Below are positions 1 through 6,830 of a stretch of 45,732 nt of DNA, piece after piece. Every line of letters begins with the position of its first letter. The first letter of the stretch is position 1. The stretch comes from an uncultured Clostridia bacterium (GTDB lineage Bacteria; Bacillota; Clostridia; TANB77; CAG-508), in NCBI GenBank assembly GCA_947629355.1, contig CANRDJ010000007.1, forward strand, positions 1 to 45,732, written 5' to 3'. A program made the translations under genes and the position numbers. The notes beneath the pieces were generated by a model, which saw only the letters and a program-made list of their open reading frames with translations, did not search any database and had not been told where the DNA came from.

Positions 1-201
1 TATCTTGATATAAAATCTAAGAAAGATATTCTTCGAATACTTATAGAAGATATGAGAGGCAGTGGGCAAAATGTAGATGTCAAGTTGTTAAACACAAAAA
101 TAGGTAAAACAGATAGAAGGTTGTTTTCTGATATGTTTGAAGAAACAACCAATAAAAAAGACTTAAGCGTTGTAAGCAGAATAGGTAAGCAATTTCATTA
201 A
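1..201 (+). CDS. 3' end of an unidentified protein (enters from outside the window)
   Basis: An open frame runs from base 1 to a TAA at 199-201 and gives about 66 hydrophilic residues ending in SRIGKQFH. The segment contains DMRGSGQNVDVKLL and IGKTDRRLFSDMF. I do not recognise the family. It has no membrane segments and overlaps by about a dozen bases the frame in which the ABC permease remnant becomes open. It therefore looks like an unrelated gene end abutting a truncated permease. It could be the edge of an inserted element or of a deletion. Confidence 0.4.
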   Translation, partial: YLDIKSKKDILRILIEDMRGSGQNVDVKLLNTKIGKTDRRLFSDMFEETTNKKDLSVVSRIGKQFH

Positions 202-564
202 TAGTTACAATACTTGAAATTTTAAATGGATTCTTAAATACTGAAGAAGAAAAAATTAAAATGGCAAGAACTTTTAATGCTAATAGATTTCAGATTCTTA
301 CTAAAATTGTTATACCTGCAAATATTTCTACATTTATAAATTCACTTAAAGTCAATATAGGGCTTTCACTAGTAGGAGTAATATCAGGAGAATTTTTAGT
401 ATCAAAAGCAGGACTTCGGATATTTAATAGTATATGGAGGGCAAGTATTCCAACTTGATTTAGTAATGGCAAGTGTTATAATACTTGCAATAGTTGCAGC
501 AATTATGTATGAAGCAGTAGTCCTACTAGAAAAAATAATTTTAAAAACAAAAAAATTTGGATAA
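189..564 (+). CDS. ABC transporter inner-membrane permease, 5'-truncated, with CGG +1 site
   Basis: This is the C-terminal part of a BPD-type permease of the nitrate/sulfonate/taurine class. The EAA-like loop is visible (ILNGFLNTEEEKIKMARTF), followed by two hydrophobic helices and a lysine-rich tail. The first in-frame stop upstream is at 186-188, so the N-terminal membrane helices are missing. At 417 the frame breaks at an in-frame CGG. Skipping C417 gives KAGLGYLIVYGGQVF, which is the expected family sequence, and the frame then runs to the TAA at 562-564. The substrate-binding protein follows at 697. The truncated 5' end suggests a non-functional remnant, but the 3' part is well preserved. 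Substrate is unknown; an organosulfur or thiamine-precursor class transporter is inferred from the partner protein. Confidence 0.7.
417..419 (+). other. CGG +1 recoding site, ABC permease
   Basis: The context is CTT-CGG-A. Skipping C417 turns CGG into GGA, restoring KAGLGYLIVYGG. Confidence 0.85.
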
Positions 565-696
565 AATTGTAATTTTTAGGTTTGAAAATTTAGGACAGCA
601 TTCTTTTTTACCTTTAGGAAAAAAGAAAGACAGTCCTAGAATTTTCTCACACAAATAATAATTTATCTAAATAGTATAATAGAAAGGAGATTTGAA

Positions 697-1708
697 TTGA
701 AAAAATATATTATAGGTGTACTTATAGTTTTTGTAGTCATAGGAGGAATTTTAGGTTATGCATTACTAAAAAATAAAAATAATGATCAAACAGGAATGAC
801 TACAATAAGATTAAATGAAGTAACTCGTTCAGTTTTTTACGCACCACAGTATGTTGCAATTGCTAATGGATATTTTAAAGATGAAAAATTGAATATAGAG
901 ATTACAACTGGGCAAGGTGCAGATAAAGTAATGACAGCAGTTTTAGCTGGTCAAAGTGATATAGGATTTGCTCGGACCAGAATCTGCAATATATGTATAT
1001 AACGAAGGAAAAGAAGATTATATGGAAGTATTTGCACAAATGACTAAAAGAGATGGATCATTTTTAGTAAGTAGAAACAAAAATAATAATTTTAAATGGA
1101 CAGATTTGAAAGGTTCTACTATTATTCCAGGTAGAAAAGGTGGAGTACCTTATATGACATTTGAATATGTATTAAAACAAAACGGAATAAATCCTAAAAA
1201 AGATGTTGTTTTGGATGATAGTATTAAATTTGATCTTATGGCAGGAGCTTTTGCAGGAGGAAATGCGGACTATGTGACTCTATTTGAACCAACTGCATCT
1301 ATGACAGAAGCACAAGGGAAAGGATATATAGTTGCATCAGTAGGAGAGACAGCAGGTGAAATTCCATATACTGCATATTTTGCAAATAAAAGTTATATTC
1401 AAAATAATCCAACAATAATACAAGGATTTACAAATGCAATATATAAAGGTCAGGTTTGGGTAAAAGAACATACAGCAAGAGAGATTGCAGAATTAATACA
1501 AAAATTTTTCCCAGATACTGATTTAGATATGCTTGAAAAATCGATACAAAGCTATAAAGATATAGATGCTTGGAATGAAACTCCAGTATTAAAAAAAGAA
1601 GCGTTTGATAGATTACAAACAGTTATGCAAGAAGCAGGTGAACTTTCAGAAAAAGCACCATATGAAATTATAGTAAATAATGAATTTGCAAAAAAAGCAA
1701 TTAAATAG
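697..1708 (+). CDS. ABC transporter substrate-binding protein (NMT1/SsuA-like), one CGG +1 site
   Basis: This is the solute receptor of an ABC importer of the NMT1/THI5/SsuA fold. Translation starts at TTG 697 behind an AAAGGAG box. Residues 3-24 form a signal or anchor helix. Then come TIRLNEVTRSVFYAPQYVAI and GYFKDEKLNIEI, typical of the first lobe, and GRKGGVPYMTFEY and GNADYVTLFEP from the second. The frame breaks at codon 93 (CGG 973-975). Skipping C973 reads SDIGFAGPESAIYVY, which matches the family, and continues to TAG 1706-1708, for 336 residues. Without the shift the product stops about ten codons later. The adjacent permease remnant implies one transport operon, whose ATPase is not in this window. 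The lack of a lipobox cysteine suggests membrane anchoring by an uncleaved helix. Confidence 0.85.
973..975 (+). other. CGG +1 recoding site, substrate-binding protein
   Basis: The context is GCT-CGG-A. Skipping C973 joins the two frames as GFAGPESAIY. Confidence 0.88.
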
Positions 1709-1729
1709 ATTTATATAATACTTTAAGAA

Positions 1730-1755
1730 GGGTAGCTGTAATAGCTGCCCTTTTT
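1730..1755 (+). terminator. Rho-independent terminator after the substrate-binding protein
   Basis: An eight-pair stem (GGGTAGCT with AGCTGCCC, one G-U pair) has a five-base loop and is followed by five T. It lies 22 bases after the stop codon. Confidence 0.85.
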
Positions 1756-1791
1756 AAAAAATAAGGTGATAATGGTATAATTCCTTAAAAA

Positions 1792-1820
1792 TTGACTGAT
1801 TATGTAAAATATGATATAAT
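1792..1820 (+). promoter_or_regulatory. Sigma-70-type promoter for the cysteine-repeat gene
   Basis: TTGACT (1792-1797) and TATAAT (1815-1820) are separated by exactly 17 bases. The start codon is about 70 bases downstream, after a leader containing a small CTAAC/GTTAG hairpin. Confidence 0.75.
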
Positions 1821-1890
1821 AAAAAACATGCGCTAACTAATATGTTAGACAATCCATAATTAAGATCTAATACATAAGGAGGAATTGACA

Positions 1891-2670
1891 ATGTTATTAT
1901 GGATTATTATTGGGATTGTATGGTTTATAGCTTTAGTACTTATTGCAAACCAAGTTATAAATCGCATACATAACAACAAAAAATGTTTTTTTTGTTGGGG
2001 CTCCCAAAATTGTACAAACTGTATTTTTTGCTACAATTGCGACAATTGCGAAAATTGCGACTGGTGCAAAAATTGCGACAATTGCGAAAATTGCGACTGG
2101 TGCAAAAATTGCGACAATTGCGACAATTGCCACTGGTGCAAAAATTGCGACTATTGCGAAAATTGTCACTGGTGCAAAAATTGCGACTATTGCGGCAATT
2201 GCCACTGGTGCAAAAATTGCGACAATTGCGACAATTGCGACAATTGCGACTGGTGCAAAAAATGTAACTATTGCGACAATTGCGACAATTGCCACTGGTG
2301 CAAAAATTGCGACTGGTGCAAAAAATGTAACTATTGCGACAATTGCGATAATTGCGACAATTGCAAACATTGCTACTATTGCCACTGGTGCACCAATTGC
2401 GACAATTGTGAATATTGCGAATATTGCGACAATTGCGACAATTGCCACTGGTGCAAAAATTGCGACTGGTGCAAAAATTGCGACAATTGCGACAATTGCG
2501 ATAATTGCGACTATTGCCACTATTGTGACGATTGCGACTGGTGCGACACTTGCAACAATTGCAAAAATTGCGAATATTGCGACAATTGCAAACATTGCCA
2601 CAATTGCAAAAATTGCCACTATTGTGACGATTGCGACTGGTGCGACACTTGCAACAATTGCAAAAATTGA
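1891..2670 (+). CDS. Membrane-anchored protein with cysteine at every third residue
   Basis: The family is not recognised. ATG 1891 has an AAGGAGG box 8 bases upstream; an in-frame TTG at 1885 is too close to it. Residues 3-20 are a hydrophobic helix (WIIIGIVWFIALVLIA), followed by a basic linker. From there to the end the chain is a strict xxC triplet repeat: 75 cysteines in 259 residues, with Asn, Trp or Tyr usually before Cys and Asp, Glu, Lys or His after it. The DNA is a degenerate 9-base repeat (GACAATTGC type), and a segment of about 53 bases is duplicated near the 3' end. The stop TGA stands where the repeat would have TGC. The gene has its own promoter and terminator. A period of three would place all sulfurs on one face of a three-fold helix, so metal binding or redox function is plausible but unproven. 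Confidence 0.75.
   Translation: MLLWIIIGIVWFIALVLIANQVINRIHNNKKCFFCWGSQNCTNCIFCYNCDNCENCDWCKNCDNCENCDWCKNCDNCDNCHWCKNCDYCENCHWCKNCDYCGNCHWCKNCDNCDNCDNCDWCKKCNYCDNCDNCHWCKNCDWCKKCNYCDNCDNCDNCKHCYYCHWCTNCDNCEYCEYCDNCDNCHWCKNCDWCKNCDNCDNCDNCDYCHYCDDCDWCDTCNNCKNCEYCDNCKHCHNCKNCHYCDDCDWCDTCNNCKN
1987..2669 (+). repeat. 9-base coding tandem repeat of the cysteine-triplet gene
   Basis: Units of the form GACAATTGC, GACTGGTGC and AAAAATTGC follow each other without interruption and encode two or three xxC triplets per variant. The segment at about 2517-2569 recurs almost exactly at 2617-2669, which points to recent duplication. The repeat contains no stop in other frames, so long meaningless open frames exist on both strands. 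Confidence 0.9.
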
Positions 2671-2695
2671 TACAGTTGGAAGAAGTACAAAAAGT

Positions 2696-2736
2696 AAAAT
2701 AATTATCCTCTAATTACATTGGAGGATAATTATTTT
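2696..2736 (+). terminator. Terminator after the cysteine-repeat gene
   Basis: The inverted repeat AAAATAATTATCCTC / GAGGATAATTATTTT has 15 perfect pairs around an 11-base loop and ends in a T-rich arm. Confidence 0.8.
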
Positions 2737-2827
2737 AATATAAGTAGTTAATTAATTTATAGCACTTTATAAATACGAGTAGAATATTAAAATTACAAGT
2801 ACATTAATATATAATCTATGAGAGAAG

Positions 2828-3463
2828 ATGAAACTTATGTTACAAGGAGTAAAAATAAATTGTCATAGTTCAATAAAGATACAAAAAGATAAAACCATAT
2901 ACATTGATCCATTTAAAATAAAAGAAATACTACATGATGCAGATTTTATATTTATCACACATTCACATTATGACCATTTTAGTACAGAAGATATACTAAA
3001 AATAGCAAAAATTGATACAACTTTTATTACAATAACAGAAACAAAATCAAGTCTTGAGTTATTAGGAATACCTAATAATCAAATAGTTATTGTAGAGCCA
3101 AATAATACATATGAAATAAAAGGTATAAAATTTGAAACAGTCCCAGCATATAATGAAAATAAAAAATTTCATCCAAAAGAAAATAAATGGGTAGGATATA
3201 TAATAGAATTCAATGGAATTAAATATTATATTGCTGGAGATACTGATAACATAAAAGATATTGAAAAAATTAAATGTGATATAGCATTTTTACCAATTGG
3301 AGGAACATTTACAATGAATGCTAAAGAGGCAGCAGATTTGGCAAATAAAATAGATGCGAAAATAATTGTTCCAATACATTATGGAGAAATAGTTGGAACA
3401 AAAGAAGATTTAGATAAATTTATAAAATCAAGTAATAAAGAGGTAAAAGTATTAATAGACTAA
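2828..3463 (+). CDS. MBL-fold metal-dependent hydrolase (UPF0173/UlaG-like)
   Basis: This 211-residue protein of the metallo-beta-lactamase superfamily probably hydrolyses a small phosphorylated or lactone substrate; the exact substrate is unknown. The metal-binding motif HSHYDHF (HxHxDH) is near residue 46. IAGDTD near residue 137 and PIHYGE near residue 184 supply further ligands. YTIDPF-like strand IYIDPFKI precedes the motif, as is usual in UPF0173 proteins. The start ATG has a weak GAGAGAAG box; an internal ATG four codons on is possible. It is monocistronic, with terminators on both sides. Confidence 0.8.
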   Translation: MKLMLQGVKINCHSSIKIQKDKTIYIDPFKIKEILHDADFIFITHSHYDHFSTEDILKIAKIDTTFITITETKSSLELLGIPNNQIVIVEPNNTYEIKGIKFETVPAYNENKKFHPKENKWVGYIIEFNGIKYYIAGDTDNIKDIEKIKCDIAFLPIGGTFTMNAKEAADLANKIDAKIIVPIHYGEIVGTKEDLDKFIKSSNKEVKVLID

Positions 3464-3472
3464 AAATCAAAC

Positions 3473-3515
3473 AAAAAATAATGCATTCAAAAGGAATAAT
3501 CTGCATTATTTTTTT
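3473..3515 (+). terminator. Terminator after the MBL-fold hydrolase
   Basis: AAAATAATGCA pairs with TGCATTATTTT around a loop of about 16 bases, followed by a run of T. Confidence 0.75.
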
Positions 3516-3593
3516 ACTTTAGTATAGAATAATTGTATAGTTGAAAACATAATAAAAAAGTATTAAAATATGTATAAGATAAGGAGTGGTAAT

Positions 3594-3840
3594 ATGGAGT
3601 ATAGGTATAAGCCAGAAGGAGTTTGTTCTAAAGAAATGATATTTGATATAGAGGGAGATATAGTAAAATCAGTAAAAATAGTAGGAGGGTGTGCACGGAA
3701 ATACTGTAGGTATTTCTAATTTAGTAAAAGGCATGAAAATAAAAGATGTAATTCAAAAATTAAAAGGAATACCATGTGGATTTAGAACCACATCTTGTCC
3801 AGATCAACTTGCAAAAGCATTAGAAGAATATTTAAAATAA
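3594..3840 (+). CDS. TSCPD domain protein, one CGG +1 site
   Basis: This small protein belongs to the TSCPD family, named for a C-terminal TSCPD motif that is present here (FRTTSCPDQLAKAL). It is 81 residues when the frame is corrected. ATG 3594 follows an AAGGAG box. The frame breaks at codon 35 (CGG 3696-3698). Skipping C3696 reads IVGGCAGNTVGISNLVKGM, the conserved glycine-rich core of the family. Without the shift, a TAA comes six codons later. The start-to-stop span is 247 bases, one more than a multiple of three. The domain also occurs as the C-terminal part of some vitamin B12-dependent ribonucleotide reductases. The role of the stand-alone form is not known to me. Confidence 0.8.
3696..3698 (+). 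other. CGG +1 recoding site, TSCPD protein
   Basis: The context is GCA-CGG-A. Skipping C3696 gives GGCAGNTVGISNL. Confidence 0.85.
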
Positions 3841-3905
3841 AAATATTATAAATAATATCTGTTATTTTGCATATACTAAAAAAGCATATAATTTAGGAGA
3901 GTAGT

Positions 3906-4895
3906 ATGATTAAAATAGCATTTTTTGATACAAAAGAATATGATAGAAAATTATTTGATGAGTATAATAAAAATTATGGATATGAAATAACATATTTAGA
4001 ATCAAAGTTAAATAGTGAAACAGCACCACTTGCAAGAGGATTTGATGTTGTATGTATATTTGTAAATGATATAGTTGATGAAAAGACTATAAATATATTA
4101 AAAGATGCAGAAGTAAAACTAATAGCATTAAGATGTGCAGGATTTAACAACGTAGATATTAAAAATCTAGGAGATAGATTAATGGCAGTTAGAGTTCCAG
4201 AATACTCTCCTTATGCTGTTGCAGAACATGCAGTAGCATTAATTTTAAGCATAGATAGAAAAATATATAAGGCATATCAAAGAACAAAAAAATACAATTT
4301 TACATTAAATGGACTGTTAGGATTCGATATACATGGTAAAACAGTCGGAGTTGTTGGAGCAGGAAAAATAGGAAAGGCTTTTATAAATATAATAAATGGA
4401 TTTGGAACAAAAGTGCTAGTTTATGATAAATTCCAAGATGAAAAAGTAGCAAAAGAGATGAACTTTGAATATGTAGATTTAGATAAACTATATAGAGAAT
4501 CGGATATAATATCTCTGCATTGCCCATTAACAGACGAAAACTATAAAATGATAAATGAAGAAGCTTTAAACAAAATGAAAGATGGAATTTTAATAATAAA
4601 TACAAGTAGAGGAAAACTTATTGATACAAAAAGTCTAATAAAGAAATTACAAGAAGGAAAAATTGGAGGACTTGGATTAGATGTATACGAAGATGAAGAG
4701 GAATTCTTTTTAAACGACATGTCTAATTCATATATAAGAGATGAAGAATTATCAATATTACTTACAATGCCAAATGTAGTTGTAACATCACATCAAGCAT
4801 TTTTTACAAAAGAAGCTATTCAAAAAATTGCTTTAGACACATGTGAAAATATAAAAGAGTTTTTTGAAACAGGAGATTGTAAGAATAAAGTTTAA
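3906..4895 (+). CDS. ldhA: D-lactate dehydrogenase (2-hydroxyacid dehydrogenase family)
   Basis: This cytoplasmic enzyme reduces pyruvate to D-lactate with NADH, a fermentative sink for electrons. Its 329 residues match the family length. The Rossmann motif GVVGAGKIGKAF lies near residue 146. Catalytic residues are recognisable: Arg in INTSRGKLID, Glu in DVYEDE and His in VTSHQAFFTKEA. The N-terminal substrate-domain elements LRCAGFNNVDI and RVPEYSPYAVAEHAV are also present. ATG 3906 has a GGAG box. The stop codon lies inside a long palindrome shared with the convergent rubredoxin gene. Confidence 0.9.
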   Translation: MIKIAFFDTKEYDRKLFDEYNKNYGYEITYLESKLNSETAPLARGFDVVCIFVNDIVDEKTINILKDAEVKLIALRCAGFNNVDIKNLGDRLMAVRVPEYSPYAVAEHAVALILSIDRKIYKAYQRTKKYNFTLNGLLGFDIHGKTVGVVGAGKIGKAFINIINGFGTKVLVYDKFQDEKVAKEMNFEYVDLDKLYRESDIISLHCPLTDENYKMINEEALNKMKDGILIINTSRGKLIDTKSLIKKLQEGKIGGLGLDVYEDEEEFFLNDMSNSYIRDEELSILLTMPNVVVTSHQAFFTKEAIQKIALDTCENIKEFFETGDCKNKV

Positions 4896-4971
4896 ATAAA
4901 AGGGGACAGACCTTGGCTGTTGAATTAATTCTCAACAGTGGAGATCTGTCCCCTTTTATTTAAACTTTATT
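4884..4971. terminator. Bidirectional palindrome between ldhA and the rubredoxin gene
   Basis: Perfect 27-base arms (4884-4910 and 4945-4971) flank an inner CTGTTGA/TCAACAG hairpin. The arms contain AAAAGGGGACAGA and overlap the last codons of both convergent genes, so each transcript would end in the same hairpin. The core is shared with the palindromes at 10134 and 10954. Confidence 0.8.
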
Positions 4972-5101
4972 CTACTTTAGAAAAAGAATCTTTTCCAGCA
5001 CCACATATTGGGCAAACCCAAGTATCTGGTAAATCTTCAAATTTTACTGTTTCTTTGTCATCATCATAAACAAATCCACATATATCACATATATATTTCA
5101 T
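4967..5101 (-). CDS. Rubredoxin
   Basis: This 44-residue one-iron electron carrier is read on the minus strand from ATG (complement of 5099-5101) to TAA (complement of 4967-4969). The two iron-binding knuckles are CDICGF and CPICGAGK, with the typical YDDD and LPDTWVCP segments between them. The length is slightly below the usual 52-54. A GAGGTGAT box precedes the start, and a consensus promoter lies 35 bases further upstream. A role in electron transfer to oxygen- or peroxide-reducing enzymes is usual for the family; no partner gene is adjacent. Confidence 0.92.
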   Translation of the reverse strand: MKYICDICGFVYDDDKETVKFEDLPDTWVCPICGAGKDSFSKVE

Positions 5102-5135
5102 ATTATCATCACCTCTTAAATAAATTTATATTTTA

Positions 5136-5164
5136 ATAATAATATAATAAATTTAAAATGTCAA
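5136..5164 (-). promoter_or_regulatory. Promoter for the rubredoxin gene
   Basis: On the minus strand TTGACA (complement of 5159-5164) and TATTAT (complement of 5136-5141) are separated by 17 bases. Confidence 0.65.
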
Positions 5165-5246
5165 TTAATTATATACAGATTACTAACAAATATGATACAA
5201 TATATATTGTAGAAATAAGCTAATAATAAAAGGATTTATATAAAAT

Positions 5247-5954
5247 ATGAAAATAAAAAACGAATTAAAAAAATATGCTAAGTCAGATGCAATAGAAGAA
5301 AAATTTGCATATTTTCACAAAACAGGTAAAGGACAATATGCACAAGATGATATATTTATAGGAGTAACAGTACCTGATATTAGAAAAATTGCAAATGAAT
5401 ATTACAAAACAATATCTTTAGAAGAAATAAAGGAGTTACTTTATTCTAAGTATCATGAAGAAAGATTACTTGCATTAATAATTCTTACTTATAAAATGAA
5501 AAAAGCAAAAGAAGATGAACAAGAGAAAATAGTAAATTTATATGTAAATAATACACAGTATATAAATGGATGGGATTTAGTAGACTTATCAGCACATTAC
5601 ATACTAGGCAAATACCTATTAGAACATGAAGATAAAAAAGATATTTTATATAAATTTGCAAACTCCAATGATTTATGGAAACAAAGAATATCAATTGTTT
5701 CAACTTGGATGTTTATAAGAGAGGGTAAGTATGAAGATACTTTCAAAATAGCTGAGATTTTGCTAAATAACAAGCAAGATTTAATACATAAATCAGTAGG
5801 ATGGATGCTTAGAGAAGTTGGGAAAAAAGATTTTGATGTAGAATATAATTTCTTAGTAAAACACTATAAAGAAATGCCAAGAACAATGCTTAGATATTCA
5901 ATAGAAAGATTTGATGAAGATTTAAGACAAGATTTTTTAAAAGGGAGAATTTAA
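5247..5954 (+). CDS. alkD: DNA alkylation repair protein (AlkD-like HEAT-repeat glycosylase)
   Basis: This 235-residue protein of the AlkD family excises alkylated bases without flipping them. Family signatures are seen in order: VTVPDIRKIANEYY near residue 35, INGWDLVDLSAHYILG near 108, WKQRISIVSTWMFIREG near 146, HKSVGWMLREVGK near 180 and MPRTMLRYSIERF near 212. The Trp and Asp of GWDLVD belong to the active-site cleft. The stop is four bases before the start of the next gene (ogg), and addB follows, so this is a DNA-repair operon. The ribosome binding site is weak (AAAGG, distant), so a somewhat different start cannot be excluded. Confidence 0.9.
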   Translation: MKIKNELKKYAKSDAIEEKFAYFHKTGKGQYAQDDIFIGVTVPDIRKIANEYYKTISLEEIKELLYSKYHEERLLALIILTYKMKKAKEDEQEKIVNLYVNNTQYINGWDLVDLSAHYILGKYLLEHEDKKDILYKFANSNDLWKQRISIVSTWMFIREGKYEDTFKIAEILLNNKQDLIHKSVGWMLREVGKKDFDVEYNFLVKHYKEMPRTMLRYSIERFDEDLRQDFLKGRI

Positions 5955-5958
5955 AACG

Positions 5959-6822
5959 ATGGAACAAAAATACATATTAGAAAAGTGTAATTCATTTGAA
6001 CCAGAGCATATTTTTGAATGTGGACAGTGCTTTAGATGGAATAAACAACTAGATGGAAGTTATACAGGAGTATTTAAGCAAAATGTTTTAAATGTAAAAA
6101 AAGAGAATGATAAAATAATATTTAAAGGAATAGTATCGGGAGATATAAAAAAAGAATGCAGAGAATACTTTGATTTAAATAGAGATTATGAGAAGATAAA
6201 AGACAAATTATCAAAAAAAGATAATAACTTAAAATATAGCATTAAATATGGAAGTGGAATAAGAATATTAAATCAGGATTTATGGGAAACACTTATATCT
6301 TTCATAATTTCTGCAAATAATAACATACCAAGAATAAAGGGAATAATAGAAAGATTATCTAAAAACTATGGAAATAAAATAATTTGGAATAAACAAGAGT
6401 ATTATACATTTCCAACACCTAAACAATTATCAAAAGCAAGCATTGAAGATTTAAGAAAATTAGGTTTGGGATTTAGAGATGTGAGAGTATATGAAACAAC
6501 AAGAATAATAAATGAAAACAAACAAAAATTGAAACAATTATCAGATGAAAAAGATACAAAAAAATTAAGAGAAGTATTATTAGAATTTCCAGGGGTAGGC
6601 CCTAAAGTTGCAGATTGTATAATGCTATTTTCGTGTTTAAAAAGATTAGAAGTATTTCCAATAGATGTATGGGTAAGAAGAGTAATGAATGAATTATATA
6701 TAAAAAATGAAGATGAAACAAAAGTAAACAAAAAAGAAATAGAAAATTTAGCAAAAGAAAGATATGGTAATTTAGCAGGAATTGCACAACAGTATTTATT
6801 TTATTGGAGAAGGGAAGCATAG
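5959..6822 (+). CDS. ogg: 8-oxoguanine DNA glycosylase (HhH-GPD family)
   Basis: This base-excision repair glycosylase/lyase removes 8-oxoguanine. It has 287 residues, close to the OGG1-like bacterial type. The N-terminal domain carries ECGQCFRWNKQLDGSYTGV, usual for the OGG_N fold. The helix-hairpin-helix FPGVGPKVADCIMLF near residue 213 contains the catalytic Lys. The catalytic Asp is in FPIDVWVRRVMNEL near residue 234. It is tightly linked to alkD upstream, and its stop lies just before the addB start. Confidence 0.93.
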   Translation: MEQKYILEKCNSFEPEHIFECGQCFRWNKQLDGSYTGVFKQNVLNVKKENDKIIFKGIVSGDIKKECREYFDLNRDYEKIKDKLSKKDNNLKYSIKYGSGIRILNQDLWETLISFIISANNNIPRIKGIIERLSKNYGNKIIWNKQEYYTFPTPKQLSKASIEDLRKLGLGFRDVRVYETTRIINENKQKLKQLSDEKDTKKLREVLLEFPGVGPKVADCIMLFSCLKRLEVFPIDVWVRRVMNELYIKNEDETKVNKKEIENLAKERYGNLAGIAQQYLFYWRREA

Positions 6823-6830
6823 AGAAAAGT

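Noticed and set aside
2668..2694. TGA at a cysteine position read through as selenocysteine or cysteine
   Set aside because: The xxC repeat does not continue after it; only eight further codons precede TAA, and no selenocysteine element was recognised.
1933..2713. Long open frames on the minus strand and in other plus frames over the cysteine repeat
   Set aside because: They arise because the 9-base repeat has no stop in any frame; they translate to monotonous Ala/Ile or Leu/Arg repeats without start signals.
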